Assembly (NCBI RefSeq): GCF_003202235.1
Contig: NZ_MASU01000002.1
Span: 248,001-312,000, forward strand
DNA length: 64,000 nt
Direction: 5' to 3'
Source: Prauserella flavalba
GTDB taxonomy: Bacteria > Actinomycetota > Actinomycetes > Mycobacteriales > Pseudonocardiaceae
Below the pieces are notes generated by a model. It saw nothing but the letters and a program-made list of their open reading frames with translations. It was not told the origin of the DNA and ran no database searches. A program made the translations under genes and the position numbers. Position 1 is the stretch's first letter. The number at the start of each line of letters is the position of its first letter. Shown here one piece after another: positions 24,734 to 33,352 of this stretch.

Positions 24734-25936
24734 TCACCTCGTGCGCGTTCGATCCACCCCGGACGGCCCAATCATTGCCAGCCCGTGGAGTCGTTCGATC
24801 GCCTCATCGAGCACCTCGTCACGCTTACAGAACGCGAAGCGGAGCACGTGATTCCACCCTTCCGGGTGGTCGGTGAACACCTTGACGGGCACCGCGGCGA
24901 CCCCCACTCGTTCCGGGAGTTGCCAGGCCAGCTCGGCCGCGTCGGTGAAGCCGAGCGGCCGCACGTCGGCGCACACGAAGTACGTGCCCGCGCTCGGCCA
25001 CACCGCGAAACCGGCCTCGGCCAGGCCCTTCGTGAGCCGGTCACGCTTCGCGGCGAGTGCGGTGCACAGGTCCTCCACCCAGCCCAGCTCCTGTTCGAGC
25101 GCGTAGGCGACGGCGGGCTGCAGCGGGCCGCCGGAGACGAACGTGAGGAACTGCTTGGTGGCCTTCACCGCGGCGACCAGCTCCGGCGTCGCGCACACCC
25201 AGCCGATCTTCCAGCCGGTGCAGTTGAAGGTCTTGCCCGCGCTGGAGATCGACACCGTGCGCTCGCGCATGCCGGGCAACGTCGCCAGCGGAACGTGCTC
25301 GTTGTCGTCGAACACGAGGTGCTCGTACACCTCGTCGGTGATGGCGACGAGGTCGTGCTCCACGCACACCTCGGCGATCGCGGACAGTTCCGCGCGAGTG
25401 AACACGGTGCCGGTGGGGTTGTGCGGCGAGTTGACGAGGATCGCGCGGGTCGCGGGCGTGACGGCGGCGCGCAGCGCCCCTGGATCGAGTGCGAACCGCC
25501 CCTCCGCGGACACCAGAGACACGACCCGCCTGGTGGCGCCCGCCATCGCGACCGAGGCGGCGTAGGAGTCGTAGTACGGCTCGATGACGATCACCTCGTC
25601 GCCGGGCTCGGTCAGCGCGAGCAGGCTCGCCGCGATGGCCTCCGTGGCACCGGCCGTGACGAGGATCTCGGTGTCGGGGTCGTAGTGGGTGCCGTAGCGG
25701 GCCCGGTGCGCCGCGATGGCCGCGCGCAGCTCCGGACGGCCGGGGCCGGGCGGGTACTGGTTGGCGCCGCCGAACAGCGCGTCCCTCGCCGCGTCGAGCA
25801 TGCCCGAGGGGCCGTCGGTGTCGGGGAAGCCCTGCCCCAGGTTGACCGCGCCGGTCCGCACGGCCAGCGCCGTCATCTCGGCGAAGATGGTCGAGGTGAA
25901 CGGCTGCAGGCGGGGGACGAGTACTGGTTCACGCAC
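24734..25936 (-). CDS. Class I/II PLP-dependent aminotransferase
   Basis: 400 aa. Contains LGQGFPDTDGP, VNSPHNPTG, ITDEVYEHL and the PLP-lysine segment SSAGKTFNCTGWKIGW with the conserved downstream Arg in RFAFCKRDE region. This is the DapC/YbdL/kynurenine aminotransferase group; actinobacterial relatives are annotated as N-succinyldiaminopimelate aminotransferase, but several substrates are possible. Divergent from the DUF445 gene 29 bp away. Confidence 0.88.
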   Translation of the reverse strand: MREPVLVPRLQPFTSTIFAEMTALAVRTGAVNLGQGFPDTDGPSGMLDAARDALFGGANQYPPGPGRPELRAAIAAHRARYGTHYDPDTEILVTAGATEAIAASLLALTEPGDEVIVIEPYYDSYAASVAMAGATRRVVSLVSAEGRFALDPGALRAAVTPATRAILVNSPHNPTGTVFTRAELSAIAEVCVEHDLVAITDEVYEHLVFDDNEHVPLATLPGMRERTVSISSAGKTFNCTGWKIGWVCATPELVAAVKATKQFLTFVSGGPLQPAVAYALEQELGWVEDLCTALAAKRDRLTKGLAEAGFAVWPSAGTYFVCADVRPLGFTDAAELAWQLPERVGVAAVPVKVFTDHPEGWNHVLRFAFCKRDEVLDEAIERLHGLAMIGPSGVDRTRTR

Positions 25937-25965
25937 GATCGCTCATCCTCACGGACAATGAGGGT

Positions 25966-27255
25966 GTGGAGCAACCGAGGTTGGCGCCGGCCCAACCACC
26001 AGGCGGGCTGGCGCGCGACGAGAGCAAGCGGCGCGGTCTGCGCAGGATGAAGCTGGTCGCGCTGTCGTTCCTGCTCGGCGCGACGGTGCTTTTCCTGCTC
26101 GCGAGCTGGGCACAGTCGGCAGGGTGGGGTCCGTGGGTCGGCTACGTGCGTGCCGCGGCCGAGGCGGGCATGGTGGGTGCGCTGGCCGACTGGTTCGCCG
26201 TGACGGCGCTGTTCCGCCACCCGCTCGGGATCAAGATCCCGCACACGGCGATCATCCCGAACAAGAAGGACGTCCTCGGCAGCAGCCTCGGCGACTTCGT
26301 CGGTTCGAACTTCCTCTCCGAGACCGTGGTGCGCGACAAGCTGCGCCGCGTCGAGATCGCGCGCAGGACCGGCGAGTGGCTCGCCAAGCCCGAGAACGCC
26401 GACCGTGCCACCGCCGAGCTGTCCAACATCGTGCGCGGCGCGGTGACCATCCTGCGTGACGACGACGTGCAGGCCGTGCTGGAGCAGGCGGTGGTGCGCA
26501 GGGTCGTCGACCGCGACTGGGGCCCGCCGCTGGGCAAGCTGCTGGAGCAGGTGCTCACCGACGGCGCCCACTACCGGCTCGTTGACCTCATGTGCGACCG
26601 CGCGTACGAGTGGGTTCGCACCAACCACGCCACCGTGCTGCGCGTCGTGTCGGACCGCGCGCCGTCGTGGTCGCCGAAGTTCGTCGACGAGATGCTCGCC
26701 GACAAGGTCTACGGCGAGGTGCTGGCGTTCGCGTGGGCGGTCAAGACCGACGTCAACCACCCGATGCGGCTGGCGCTCGACAAGTTCCTCGGCGAGTTCG
26801 CGCAGGACCTGCAGAAGGACCCCGAGACGATGGCGCGGGCCGAGCAGGTCAAGCAGCAGCTGATCCAGCACCCCGAGGTGCAGAAGCTGATCGGCTCCGC
26901 GTGGTCGACGGCCAAGGACATGCTGCTCACGGCGGCCGAGGACCCGTCGAGCGAGCTGCGAAGGCGCGTCCGGGAGGGGCTGCTCACGCTGGGTACCCGG
27001 CTGCAGTCCGACCCGGCGCTCGCGGGCAAGGTCGACGGCTGGGTGGAGGGTGCCGCGGCCTACGTGGTGACCCACTACTCCAAGGAGATCACCACGATCA
27101 TCACCGACACGGTGGAGCGCTGGGACGCCGACGAGACGTCGCGCAAGGTCGAGCTCCAGGTGGGTCGCGACCTGCAGTTCATCCGCATCAACGGCACGGT
27201 GGTCGGCGCGCTGGCCGGCCTGGTGATCTACACGGTCGCCCAGGTGCTCTTCTGA
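25966..27255 (+). CDS. DUF445 membrane protein
   Basis: 429 aa. One N-terminal membrane hairpin region (LVALSFLLGATVLFLLASW and the adjoining AEAGMVGALADWFAVTALFRHPLG, the DUF445 hallmark), a long helical middle and a C-terminal membrane segment (VVGALAGLVIYTVAQVLF). GTG 25966 after AGGG. Function unknown. The next gene starts 4 bp after its stop, so an operon with the 5-FCL-like gene is likely. Confidence 0.88.
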   Translation: MEQPRLAPAQPPGGLARDESKRRGLRRMKLVALSFLLGATVLFLLASWAQSAGWGPWVGYVRAAAEAGMVGALADWFAVTALFRHPLGIKIPHTAIIPNKKDVLGSSLGDFVGSNFLSETVVRDKLRRVEIARRTGEWLAKPENADRATAELSNIVRGAVTILRDDDVQAVLEQAVVRRVVDRDWGPPLGKLLEQVLTDGAHYRLVDLMCDRAYEWVRTNHATVLRVVSDRAPSWSPKFVDEMLADKVYGEVLAFAWAVKTDVNHPMRLALDKFLGEFAQDLQKDPETMARAEQVKQQLIQHPEVQKLIGSAWSTAKDMLLTAAEDPSSELRRRVREGLLTLGTRLQSDPALAGKVDGWVEGAAAYVVTHYSKEITTIITDTVERWDADETSRKVELQVGRDLQFIRINGTVVGALAGLVIYTVAQVLF

Positions 27256-27259
27256 CGTC

Positions 27260-27976
27260 ATGGGCGAGGTCGAGTCCGCGAAGCAGGACATCCGGCAGCG
27301 GGTGTGGGAACTGCTGGAGCGGGAGAGGCTCGCGCGGTTCCCGGGCGCGCGCGGCCGGATCCCGAACTTCGCGGGCGCCGAGGAAGCCGCCGCCGCGCTC
27401 GCCGGCCTGCCCGAGTGGGAGGCGGCCTCGGTCGTGAAGGCGAATCCGGACGGCCCGCAGCTGCCGGTGCGGTCGCGGGCGCTGGCGGCGGGCAAGCTGC
27501 TCTACATGGCGGTGCCGAAGCTGACCGCCGCGCGGCCGTTCGTGCTGCTGGACCCGGTGAAGGTGGAGGAGCGGCCCCGCAGGGCGGCGGCGAAGGACCG
27601 GGCTTTGCGGCTGGGCCGGTCGGTGTCGGTGCCCGAGATGCGGCGCGTGGATCTCGTGGTGTGCGGGACGGTCGCCGTCAACCGCGAGGGCGCGCGCGTC
27701 GGCAAGGGCGGCGGGTTCTCCGACATCGAGTTCGGGCTGCTCGTCGAGGCCGGTCTGGTGGACGACGACACGGTGATCGCCACGACGGTGCACTCGCGGC
27801 AGGTTCTCGACGAGCCGCTGCCGGAGACCGACCACGACTTCCGCGTGGACGTGGTCGTGACGCCGGACGAGGTGATCAGGGTGCCGGGGAAGAAGCGGAG
27901 CACCGGGATCCTGTGGGACCACCTGCCCGAGGAGAAGATCGCGGCGATCCCCGCGCTGGCGGCCCGCCGGCCTTAG
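27260..27976 (+). CDS. 5-formyltetrahydrofolate cyclo-ligase family protein
   Basis: 238 aa. The family motifs are DLVVCGTVAVNREGARVGKGGGFSD (the conserved G-x-G-K-G-G-x-x-D nucleotide loop) and VTPDEVI. By family the reaction is ATP-dependent conversion of 5-formyl-THF to methenyl-THF, but this longer actinobacterial form lacks clear ATP-binding arginines near the N terminus, so a different substrate is possible. Four-base gap from the DUF445 gene. Confidence 0.78.
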   Translation: MGEVESAKQDIRQRVWELLERERLARFPGARGRIPNFAGAEEAAAALAGLPEWEAASVVKANPDGPQLPVRSRALAAGKLLYMAVPKLTAARPFVLLDPVKVEERPRRAAAKDRALRLGRSVSVPEMRRVDLVVCGTVAVNREGARVGKGGGFSDIEFGLLVEAGLVDDDTVIATTVHSRQVLDEPLPETDHDFRVDVVVTPDEVIRVPGKKRSTGILWDHLPEEKIAAIPALAARRP

Positions 27977-28012
27977 TGGGTCACCCGCCCGAGGACACCC
28001 GGCTGGGGGAGG

Positions 28013-28052
28013 TTATCCACAGTTGGGGAAGTTATCCACCGAGTTGTCCACA
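28013..28052. other. Cluster of three DnaA boxes
   Basis: TTATCCACA (28013-28021), TTATCCACC (28032-28040) and TTGTCCACA (28044-28052), all in the same orientation within 40 bp. The first is a perfect box; the third is the form typical of actinomycete origins. No dnaA, dnaN or other origin genes lie in the window, so this is more likely a DnaA-titration or regulatory site than oriC. The last two boxes lie in the 3' end of the CGNR gene. Confidence 0.7.
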
Positions 28053-28517
28053 GGCTCCTCGCTCTGTGGAGCGTTCCCGGAAGGTCCTCGCCTTCTGGCG
28101 GTTACCGCAGACCTTCATCGAGCACCACGTGCGCGAACGGTTGCGTGACCGGTCGTAGAACGCCCACCGGCAGTCGTCGGCCGGGCAGATCTTCACGCGG
28201 TCCCATTCGCCTCGTACGGCAAGGCGTGCCGCCGCGGCGAACACGGCACCCAGGGCCGATGAGGCCGCCAGCCGCGGTCCCTCCGCCGTCAGCGTGACCT
28301 CCACCGGTGCGCCGACCTCCCCGGATGCGGCGTCCGGGTCGCCGACGGAGGCGCGGAGGGCGTCCCTGGCCCGCACCGCGTCGGCGAGCGCGTCGGCGCG
28401 AAGGCCCCGTTCACGCGCCCACGCCTGCCAGTCCGGCTCCGTCCGCAGCACGTCGGTGTCCTGCTCGACGTCGACGGTGTTCAGGAAGCCGAGCACGAGG
28501 GAAACATCGGGGGGCAC
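28032..28517 (-). CDS. CGNR zinc-finger regulator (second copy)
   Basis: 161 aa. N-terminal ABATE-like domain (LVLGFLNTVDV) and C-terminal zinc finger: CPADDCRWAFYDRSRNRSRTWCSMKVCGNRQKAR read in parts, i.e. CPADDC and WCSMKVCGNRQKA. GTG 28517. Divergent from a VOC-family gene 82 bp away, with an inverted repeat between, and probably its regulator. Confidence 0.87.
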   Translation of the reverse strand: MPPDVSLVLGFLNTVDVEQDTDVLRTEPDWQAWARERGLRADALADAVRARDALRASVGDPDAASGEVGAPVEVTLTAEGPRLAASSALGAVFAAAARLAVRGEWDRVKICPADDCRWAFYDRSRNRSRTWCSMKVCGNRQKARTFRERSTERGACGQLGG

Positions 28518-28537
28518 GTCACCAGTGTATGGCCGAC

Positions 28538-28567
28538 GGTGGTTGCCTCGGCGCGTGCGTAACCACC
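28538..28567. promoter_or_regulatory. Inverted repeat between CGNR and VOC genes
   Basis: GGTGGTT (28538-28544) and AACCACC (28561-28567), 7-bp arms 16 bp apart, in the divergent space. Its half-site resembles the GGTTAG half of the repeat at the other CGNR gene (15944-15966), which suggests related DNA recognition. Confidence 0.5.
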
Positions 28568-28599
28568 ATACTGCGTTGACGAGTTATCAGGAGGTAGCG

Positions 28600-28971
28600 A
28601 TGAGTGCAGGTGTCAAGTTCGGCTGCGTGGCGCTCGACTGCCCGGACCCGTACGGGCTGGCGGGTTTCTACGGTGAGCTGCTCGGCTGGAAGATCCACGA
28701 CGAGAACAAGCCGGGCGACCACTGGGTGACGCTCGTGAACCCCGATGGCGGCGCCGACATCTGTTTCCAGCGGGATCCCGAGTACCTGCCGCCGACGTGG
28801 CCGTCCAACGAGCGCGCGCAGATGCTGCACCTCGACTTCGACGTGCCCGACATCGACGCCGAGCACGACCGGGTGCTGGGGATCGGTGCCCGCCTGCTCG
28901 ACGACAAGCCGGAGACCTTCCGCGTCTACGCCGACCCGGTCGGCCACCCCTTCTGCCTCTGCGCCTGCTGA
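28600..28971 (+). CDS. VOC-family (glyoxalase-like) protein
   Basis: 123 aa, one vicinal-oxygen-chelate fold: FGCVALDCPDPYGLAGFYGELLGW for the first module and MLHLDFDVPDIDAEHDRVLGIGARLL for the second. The start ATG 28600 is set by a strong AGGAGG at 28590-28595. Metal ligands are not obvious beyond His/Glu in the strands; many such proteins are antibiotic- or aldehyde-binding. Divergently linked to a CGNR regulator. Confidence 0.87.
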   Translation: MSAGVKFGCVALDCPDPYGLAGFYGELLGWKIHDENKPGDHWVTLVNPDGGADICFQRDPEYLPPTWPSNERAQMLHLDFDVPDIDAEHDRVLGIGARLLDDKPETFRVYADPVGHPFCLCAC

Positions 28972-28999
28972 CGGCCCAACTTCCCTTGGGGAGCGTTGG

Positions 29000-30184
29000 T
29001 CAGAACTTGGGCAACGCGTGCGAGCGGGTCAGGGCGGCGGGATCCGAGAAGGTGAACGCCGCGCCTTCCTCGCGGTACAGCTCGGCGTAGCGGGCGACCC
29101 GCTCCGCGTCGAGGGTCACGCCGAGGCCAGGCCCGGTCGGCACCGGGACGCAGCCCTGGTCGTAGGCGTCGATCCCGCCGCCGAAGCCCACCGTCACGTC
29201 GTCGGCCAGCAGCGCGCCGTACGCCTGGTTGGCGTAGGTGAAGTTGGGCGTCGCCGCGATCGCGTGCACGGCTGCCGCCAGCGCCACGCCCAGCTCGCCG
29301 AGGCTGTGCTTGACCACCGGGAGCCCGGCCGCCTCGGCGATCCCGGCCGAGCGCTTGAGGTTCAGCAGCCCGCCGTCGAGCTGGTTGTCCACCGACAGCG
29401 CGTCGGCCGCGCCCGCCCTGATCACCGCCAGCTGGTCGAAACGCGTCCAGCTCGCCTCGTTGGCCAGCAGTGGCACGTCGATGCGGCCGCGCACGTAGGC
29501 CATCTCCGCCAGGTCGCGTCCCGACACGGGCTGCTCCACGAGCTCGAGTCCGAACCGGGCGAGCTCGCCGATCACGCGCACGGCCGTGCCCGGCGCCCAC
29601 GCCTCGTTGGCGTCCACCCGTAGCCGGGCATCCGGCCCCGCGCCGTCGCGCAGCGCCTCCACGCGTTCGACGTCGGCGCGCGGATCGTCGGAGCCCACCT
29701 TGAGGTAACACGTGGAGAAACCGGACTTCACCGCGAGCCTCGCCTCGGCGGCCACCTGCTCGGGCTCGCCGCGCGCGACGTAGTAGAAGCAGTCGACGCG
29801 GTCGCGGAATCGTCCGCCGAGCAGGTTCACCAGCGGCTGCCCGCACACCTTGCCCGCGATGTCCCAGCACGCCATCTCCACCGCCGCGATCGCCGGACTC
29901 GTGGCCTTGACGTGGTGCCACGTGCCCACCAGCTCGATCCTGCGCACCAGCCGTTCCACCGCGAACGGGTCCTCGCCGAGTACGAGCGGCTCGATGCTCC
30001 GCAGCACCGCGAGCACGATGTCCGCCGACGGGTACGCGGCGGCCTCGCCGAGCCCCGTCACGCCCTCGTCGGTCTCCACCTCGATGAGCACGCTCACCTG
30101 GCCACGCCGCCTGCCGAACGCCCAGACCTCCTCGGCTCGGTACGGCACGGCCACCGGGGTCGCGCGGATCGCCGTGATGCGCAT
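29000..30184 (-). CDS. Mandelate racemase/muconate lactonizing enzyme family protein
   Basis: 394 aa enolase-superfamily member. Shows the N-terminal capping domain (VLIEVETDEGVTGLGE), the catalytic Lys region YLKVGSDDP, metal ligands in RVDANEAW (Asp), ELVEQPVSG (Glu) and LANEASW (Glu), and KHSLGELG at the end of the barrel. The usual KxK reads LKV, keeping a single Lys. Acid-sugar or muconate-type substrates are possible. Two bases separate it from the M24 peptidase gene, so they form an operon. Confidence 0.87.
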   Translation of the reverse strand: MRITAIRATPVAVPYRAEEVWAFGRRRGQVSVLIEVETDEGVTGLGEAAAYPSADIVLAVLRSIEPLVLGEDPFAVERLVRRIELVGTWHHVKATSPAIAAVEMACWDIAGKVCGQPLVNLLGGRFRDRVDCFYYVARGEPEQVAAEARLAVKSGFSTCYLKVGSDDPRADVERVEALRDGAGPDARLRVDANEAWAPGTAVRVIGELARFGLELVEQPVSGRDLAEMAYVRGRIDVPLLANEASWTRFDQLAVIRAGAADALSVDNQLDGGLLNLKRSAGIAEAAGLPVVKHSLGELGVALAAAVHAIAATPNFTYANQAYGALLADDVTVGFGGGIDAYDQGCVPVPTGPGLGVTLDAERVARYAELYREEGAAFTFSDPAALTRSHALPKF

Positions 30185-30186
30185 GG

Positions 30187-31287
30187 TCAGCTCACCACCG
30201 TGAGGTCGCGGGAGGTCCGGGTCAGGAACTCGGTGCGCTCCGGGGTCACGAACACGGTGTCGGAGACGACGTGGCCGGGTACCCACGACATGAGGTGGAA
30301 GGTCATGCCGGCCAGTACGCGGGTGTCGCCTCCGGGGCGGATGCCGAGCACCTCGCCGCCGCCGACCCAGCTCGGCGGGAACCCGATGCCGACGAGGTAG
30401 CCGCAGTGGTGCCGCGGCACGGTCACGCCCGCCGCCGCGTGCCAGGCGGCGTACACGTCGCCGGTGCGCGCGCCCGGCCGCAGCGCCGAGCGGGCCGCTT
30501 CCAGTCCGGCGTGCGCGGCCGCGTGCGCGTCCGTGGCGCCCTCGGGCGGTTCGCCGACGTAGACGGTGCGGCTCAGCGGCGCGTGGTAGCGCCGGACGCA
30601 GCCCGACAGCTCGAGGAACAGGCCCGTTCCACGCGTGAGCGTTCGTGGCCCCCACGACACGTGCTCCTGCTCCAGCATCCACAGTGGACGGATCATGGGC
30701 ACGAACCCCGGCTGTTGCCCCCCGGTGGAGTAGAGCGCGTGATGCACGGCGGCGGCCACGCCGTGCTCCGCGGTGCCCTCGCGGGCGCTCGCGATCCCGG
30801 CGGCCATCGCGGCGTCGGAGATCGCGGCGGCCGCGCGCACGAATGCCACCTCGTCGGCCGTCTTCACCGCCATCGCGCCCGTGAGCAGCGGCGTCGCGTC
30901 GGACCATCGCCGCCCCGGCAGCGCGAGCCGGGCCCTGGCGTGGATGGCGGGTGGGAAGAACATCGCCGCGTCCTCGGTGGCGATCCGCCCGCCGGCGGGG
31001 ACGTCCGCGAGGGCGCCCGCCACCGCGGACGCGGGGTCGGTGCCGTCGCCGAAGGTCACGTGGCGGCACTGCGGCACCTGGGCGCGCACGGTCGGGCGCT
31101 CCATCTCGCGCGTCACGAGCGCGAGGTCGCCGTCCCTCGGCACCACCAGGAGCGTGAACGCGAAGTAGCCGTGGTGGTCAAGGCCGGTCAGGTAGTAGAT
31201 CAGCTCCGGGCTGGCGAGTGCGACGGCGTCGAGGCCGTGCTCCGCCATTCGCGCCCGCAGCGAGGCGACTCGGGATTCGGGGATCAC
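30187..31287 (-). CDS. M24-family metallopeptidase (Xaa-Pro peptidase/creatinase type)
   Basis: 366 aa. N-terminal creatinase-like domain (about 1-125, with LIYYLTGLDHHGYFAF) and C-terminal pita-bread domain, with LFLELSGCVRRYHAPLSRT, HHCGYLVGIGFPPSW and GMTFHLMSWV. Several canonical metal-binding acids are replaced (for example LEL-S-G instead of xxDxG), so catalytic metal binding may be altered. Paired with the enolase-superfamily gene; together they may break down an N-substituted amino acid or lactam. This is inference. Confidence 0.82.
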   Translation of the reverse strand: MIPESRVASLRARMAEHGLDAVALASPELIYYLTGLDHHGYFAFTLLVVPRDGDLALVTREMERPTVRAQVPQCRHVTFGDGTDPASAVAGALADVPAGGRIATEDAAMFFPPAIHARARLALPGRRWSDATPLLTGAMAVKTADEVAFVRAAAAISDAAMAAGIASAREGTAEHGVAAAVHHALYSTGGQQPGFVPMIRPLWMLEQEHVSWGPRTLTRGTGLFLELSGCVRRYHAPLSRTVYVGEPPEGATDAHAAAHAGLEAARSALRPGARTGDVYAAWHAAAGVTVPRHHCGYLVGIGFPPSWVGGGEVLGIRPGGDTRVLAGMTFHLMSWVPGHVVSDTVFVTPERTEFLTRTSRDLTVVS

Positions 31288-31358
31288 GAGGTCAGGATGC
31301 GAGCGCGGCGGCGTAAGAACCAGTGACGATTTCTCGGGGTTGGCGTTAGCTTTTCTAC

Positions 31359-32282
31359 ATGCCCGCAGAGCTTTACGACGTGCGCAGGCTCCGGCTGCTG
31401 CGGGAGCTCTCGCGGCACGGCACGATCGCCGCGACCGCCCGCGCCTGCTCGCTGACGCCGTCGGCGGTGTCGCAGCAGCTCTCCCTGCTGGAACGCGAGG
31501 TCGGCAGCAGGCTGCTCGTCCGCGACGGCCGCACGCTCGTGCTCACCGAGGCCGCGCGCGTGCTCGTCGAGCACACCGAGGACATCCTGGCCGGGCTGGA
31601 GGCGGCGAGGGCCGGGGTGGCCGAACTCGCCGCGAGTGTGAGCGGTGTGCTGCGGTTGGCGGCGTTTCCCACCGCGGCCCGCGCGCTCGTGCCCGGTGCG
31701 ATCGCACGTTGCCGCGCCGAGCATCCCGACCTGCGGGTGCGGCTCACGGAGCTGCCGATGCCGGAGGCCGTCGCCGCCGTCAAGGCGGGCCACGTCGACC
31801 TCGCACTCGTCTACGGCTACAGCCTCCTGCCGAAACCGCGCGACCCCGGCGTCGAGACCGTGCCGCTGTTGCGGGAGCCGCTGCTCGCGGCGCTGCCCGC
31901 GGGACTGGACGACGGCGAGGGACCGCTTCCGCTGGCCCGGCTCGCCGACGAGCCGTGGATCGCCGCCGACCGTGACGACGACCTGCACGAGCTGATGCGC
32001 CGGGCGTGCGGCGTGGCCGGGTTCGTGCCGAGGCTCGACTTCACCAGCTCCGACTACACCGTGATCTTCGCGCTCGTCGAGGCCGGGCTCGGGGTGTCGC
32101 TCGTGCCGAGGCTGGCATTCGAGTCGCTGTCGGCCGACGTCGTGTTGCGCGAGGTCAGCGAGCCGAGCGTGGAGCGGACGGTCTCGGCGGCGGTCAGGGC
32201 GGGCAGCGCGCGGAATCCGCCCGTCGCCGCCGTGCTCGCCGCTCTGCGCGAGATCGCCGCCGAGGCGGGCGGATATGCGTAA
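31359..32282 (+). CDS. LysR-family transcriptional regulator
   Basis: 307 aa. N-terminal HTH (LRLLRELSRHGTIAATARACSLTPSAVSQQLSLLEREVGSRLL in two helices) and a substrate-binding domain. Divergent from the M24/enolase operon 71 bp away, the classic LysR layout, so it probably controls that operon. The 3' end overlaps the next gene by 8 bp. Confidence 0.9.
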   Translation: MPAELYDVRRLRLLRELSRHGTIAATARACSLTPSAVSQQLSLLEREVGSRLLVRDGRTLVLTEAARVLVEHTEDILAGLEAARAGVAELAASVSGVLRLAAFPTAARALVPGAIARCRAEHPDLRVRLTELPMPEAVAAVKAGHVDLALVYGYSLLPKPRDPGVETVPLLREPLLAALPAGLDDGEGPLPLARLADEPWIAADRDDDLHELMRRACGVAGFVPRLDFTSSDYTVIFALVEAGLGVSLVPRLAFESLSADVVLREVSEPSVERTVSAAVRAGSARNPPVAAVLAALREIAAEAGGYA

Positions 32283-32676
32283 CCTGTCATACGTGATTTG
32301 TCCCAAGTGCCAGAACCACATGACGACGGTCGACAAGGGCGGCATCCACATCGAGCAGTGCAACGGCTGCCGCGGCATCTTCCTCGATCGCGGTGAGCTG
32401 GAGCAGATCATCAGCGCGGAGAACGCCTACTACGGCGGGCCCGCTGGTGCGCCGCCGCCGTACCAGGGCTCCGGCGGCCACGGGCCGACGAAGCACTACG
32501 CCGACTCACCCCGTGGTTACCGTGGCCACGGCGGTGGCCACTACCAGGACTCCCCGCGCCCGTACGGGGGTCACGGCGGGCACGGCGGCTACCGCGACTC
32601 ACCGCGCCCCTACGGCGGGCACGGTTACGGCCGCGGGCACCGCAAGCGCAGCTTCATCGAGAACCTCTTCGGCTGA
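32275..32676 (+). CDS. Zinc-ribbon (TFIIB-type) protein with Gly/His/Tyr-rich repeats
   Basis: 133 aa. N-terminal zf-TFIIB ribbon: CPKCQNHM and QCNGCRGIFLDRGELEQI. The C-terminal half is low-complexity with a repeated DSPRPYGGHG-type motif, ending in a basic RKRSFIENLFG tail. Zinc or nickel binding by the His repeats is plausible. Its ATG lies inside the lysR 3' end. Function unknown. Confidence 0.82.
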   Translation: MRNLSYVICPKCQNHMTTVDKGGIHIEQCNGCRGIFLDRGELEQIISAENAYYGGPAGAPPPYQGSGGHGPTKHYADSPRGYRGHGGGHYQDSPRPYGGHGGHGGYRDSPRPYGGHGYGRGHRKRSFIENLFG

Positions 32677-32686
32677 TCATCCGACC

Positions 32687-33352
32687 TTGCTCGACCTGAA
32701 GATCTGCCCGGAATGCGGCGACCGCGCCGACGTTCCGGCCGTGGAACAGGGGCGGCTGGTGTGCCTGCGGTGCGAGCACCGCTGGGACTTCCACCGGCTG
32801 CCCCTGTTCGCGCTGACCGGTCCCAGCGGCGGTGGCAAGTCGACCGTGGGACCCGAACTCGCCCGGCGCCTCGCGGGTGAGGCCGTGGTGCTGGAACAGG
32901 ACGTGCTGTGGACGGGCGGCCTGCGCGACGACGTCGACGGGCATCCGCTGTTCCGCTCCACGTGGTTGCGGATGGCCGCGATGATCCACCAGAACGGGCG
33001 CCCCGTCGTGCTGTGCGGCACGGTGGTGCCGCCCGAGTTCGAACCGTTGCCGGAGCGGGTGTTCTTCTCCGGTATCCACTACCTCGCGCTCGTGGCCGAG
33101 CCCGGGGTGCTTGCCGCGCGGCTGCGGGCGCGGCCGGCGTGGCGGGAGTGGGACGAGCCGCGCATCGCCGAGATGCTGGAGTTCAACGACTGGCTGCGGG
33201 CCGAGGCGGCGACGATGTCCCCTCCGGTTGAGCTCTTCGACACCACCGACGCCCCGCTGGAGGCTGCCGTGGACCACGCCGTCGCGTGGGTCAGGCGAGG
33301 GGCCAGCTCTGCTCGCCGAAGCGGATCTCCTGGCGCTGCCCTGCCACGCTGA
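32687..33352 (+). CDS. Zinc-ribbon plus P-loop kinase-like ATPase
   Basis: 221 aa from TTG 32687. An N-terminal zinc ribbon (CPECGD with CLRCEHRW) is directly fused to a P-loop kinase fold: Walker A TGPSGGGKSTVG and an Asp-rich VLEQDVLWTGG. It resembles shikimate/nucleoside/small-molecule kinases; the substrate is unknown. The zinc ribbon fused to a kinase is unusual but recurs in actinobacteria. Ends overlap the convergent methyltransferase gene by 62 bp. Confidence 0.8.
   Translation: MLDLKICPECGDRADVPAVEQGRLVCLRCEHRWDFHRLPLFALTGPSGGGKSTVGPELARRLAGEAVVLEQDVLWTGGLRDDVDGHPLFRSTWLRMAAMIHQNGRPVVLCGTVVPPEFEPLPERVFFSGIHYLALVAEPGVLAARLRARPAWREWDEPRIAEMLEFNDWLRAEAATMSPPVELFDTTDAPLEAAVDHAVAWVRRGASSARRSGSPGAALPR

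Noticed and set aside
28013-28052. DnaA-box cluster as the chromosomal origin
   Set aside because: Only three boxes and no dnaA, dnaN, recF, gyrB or rpmH around; the segment is between convergent genes.
31288-31358. LysR operator between the M24 peptidase and lysR genes
   Set aside because: No T-N11-A site with clear dyad symmetry could be singled out by eye in the 71-bp gap.
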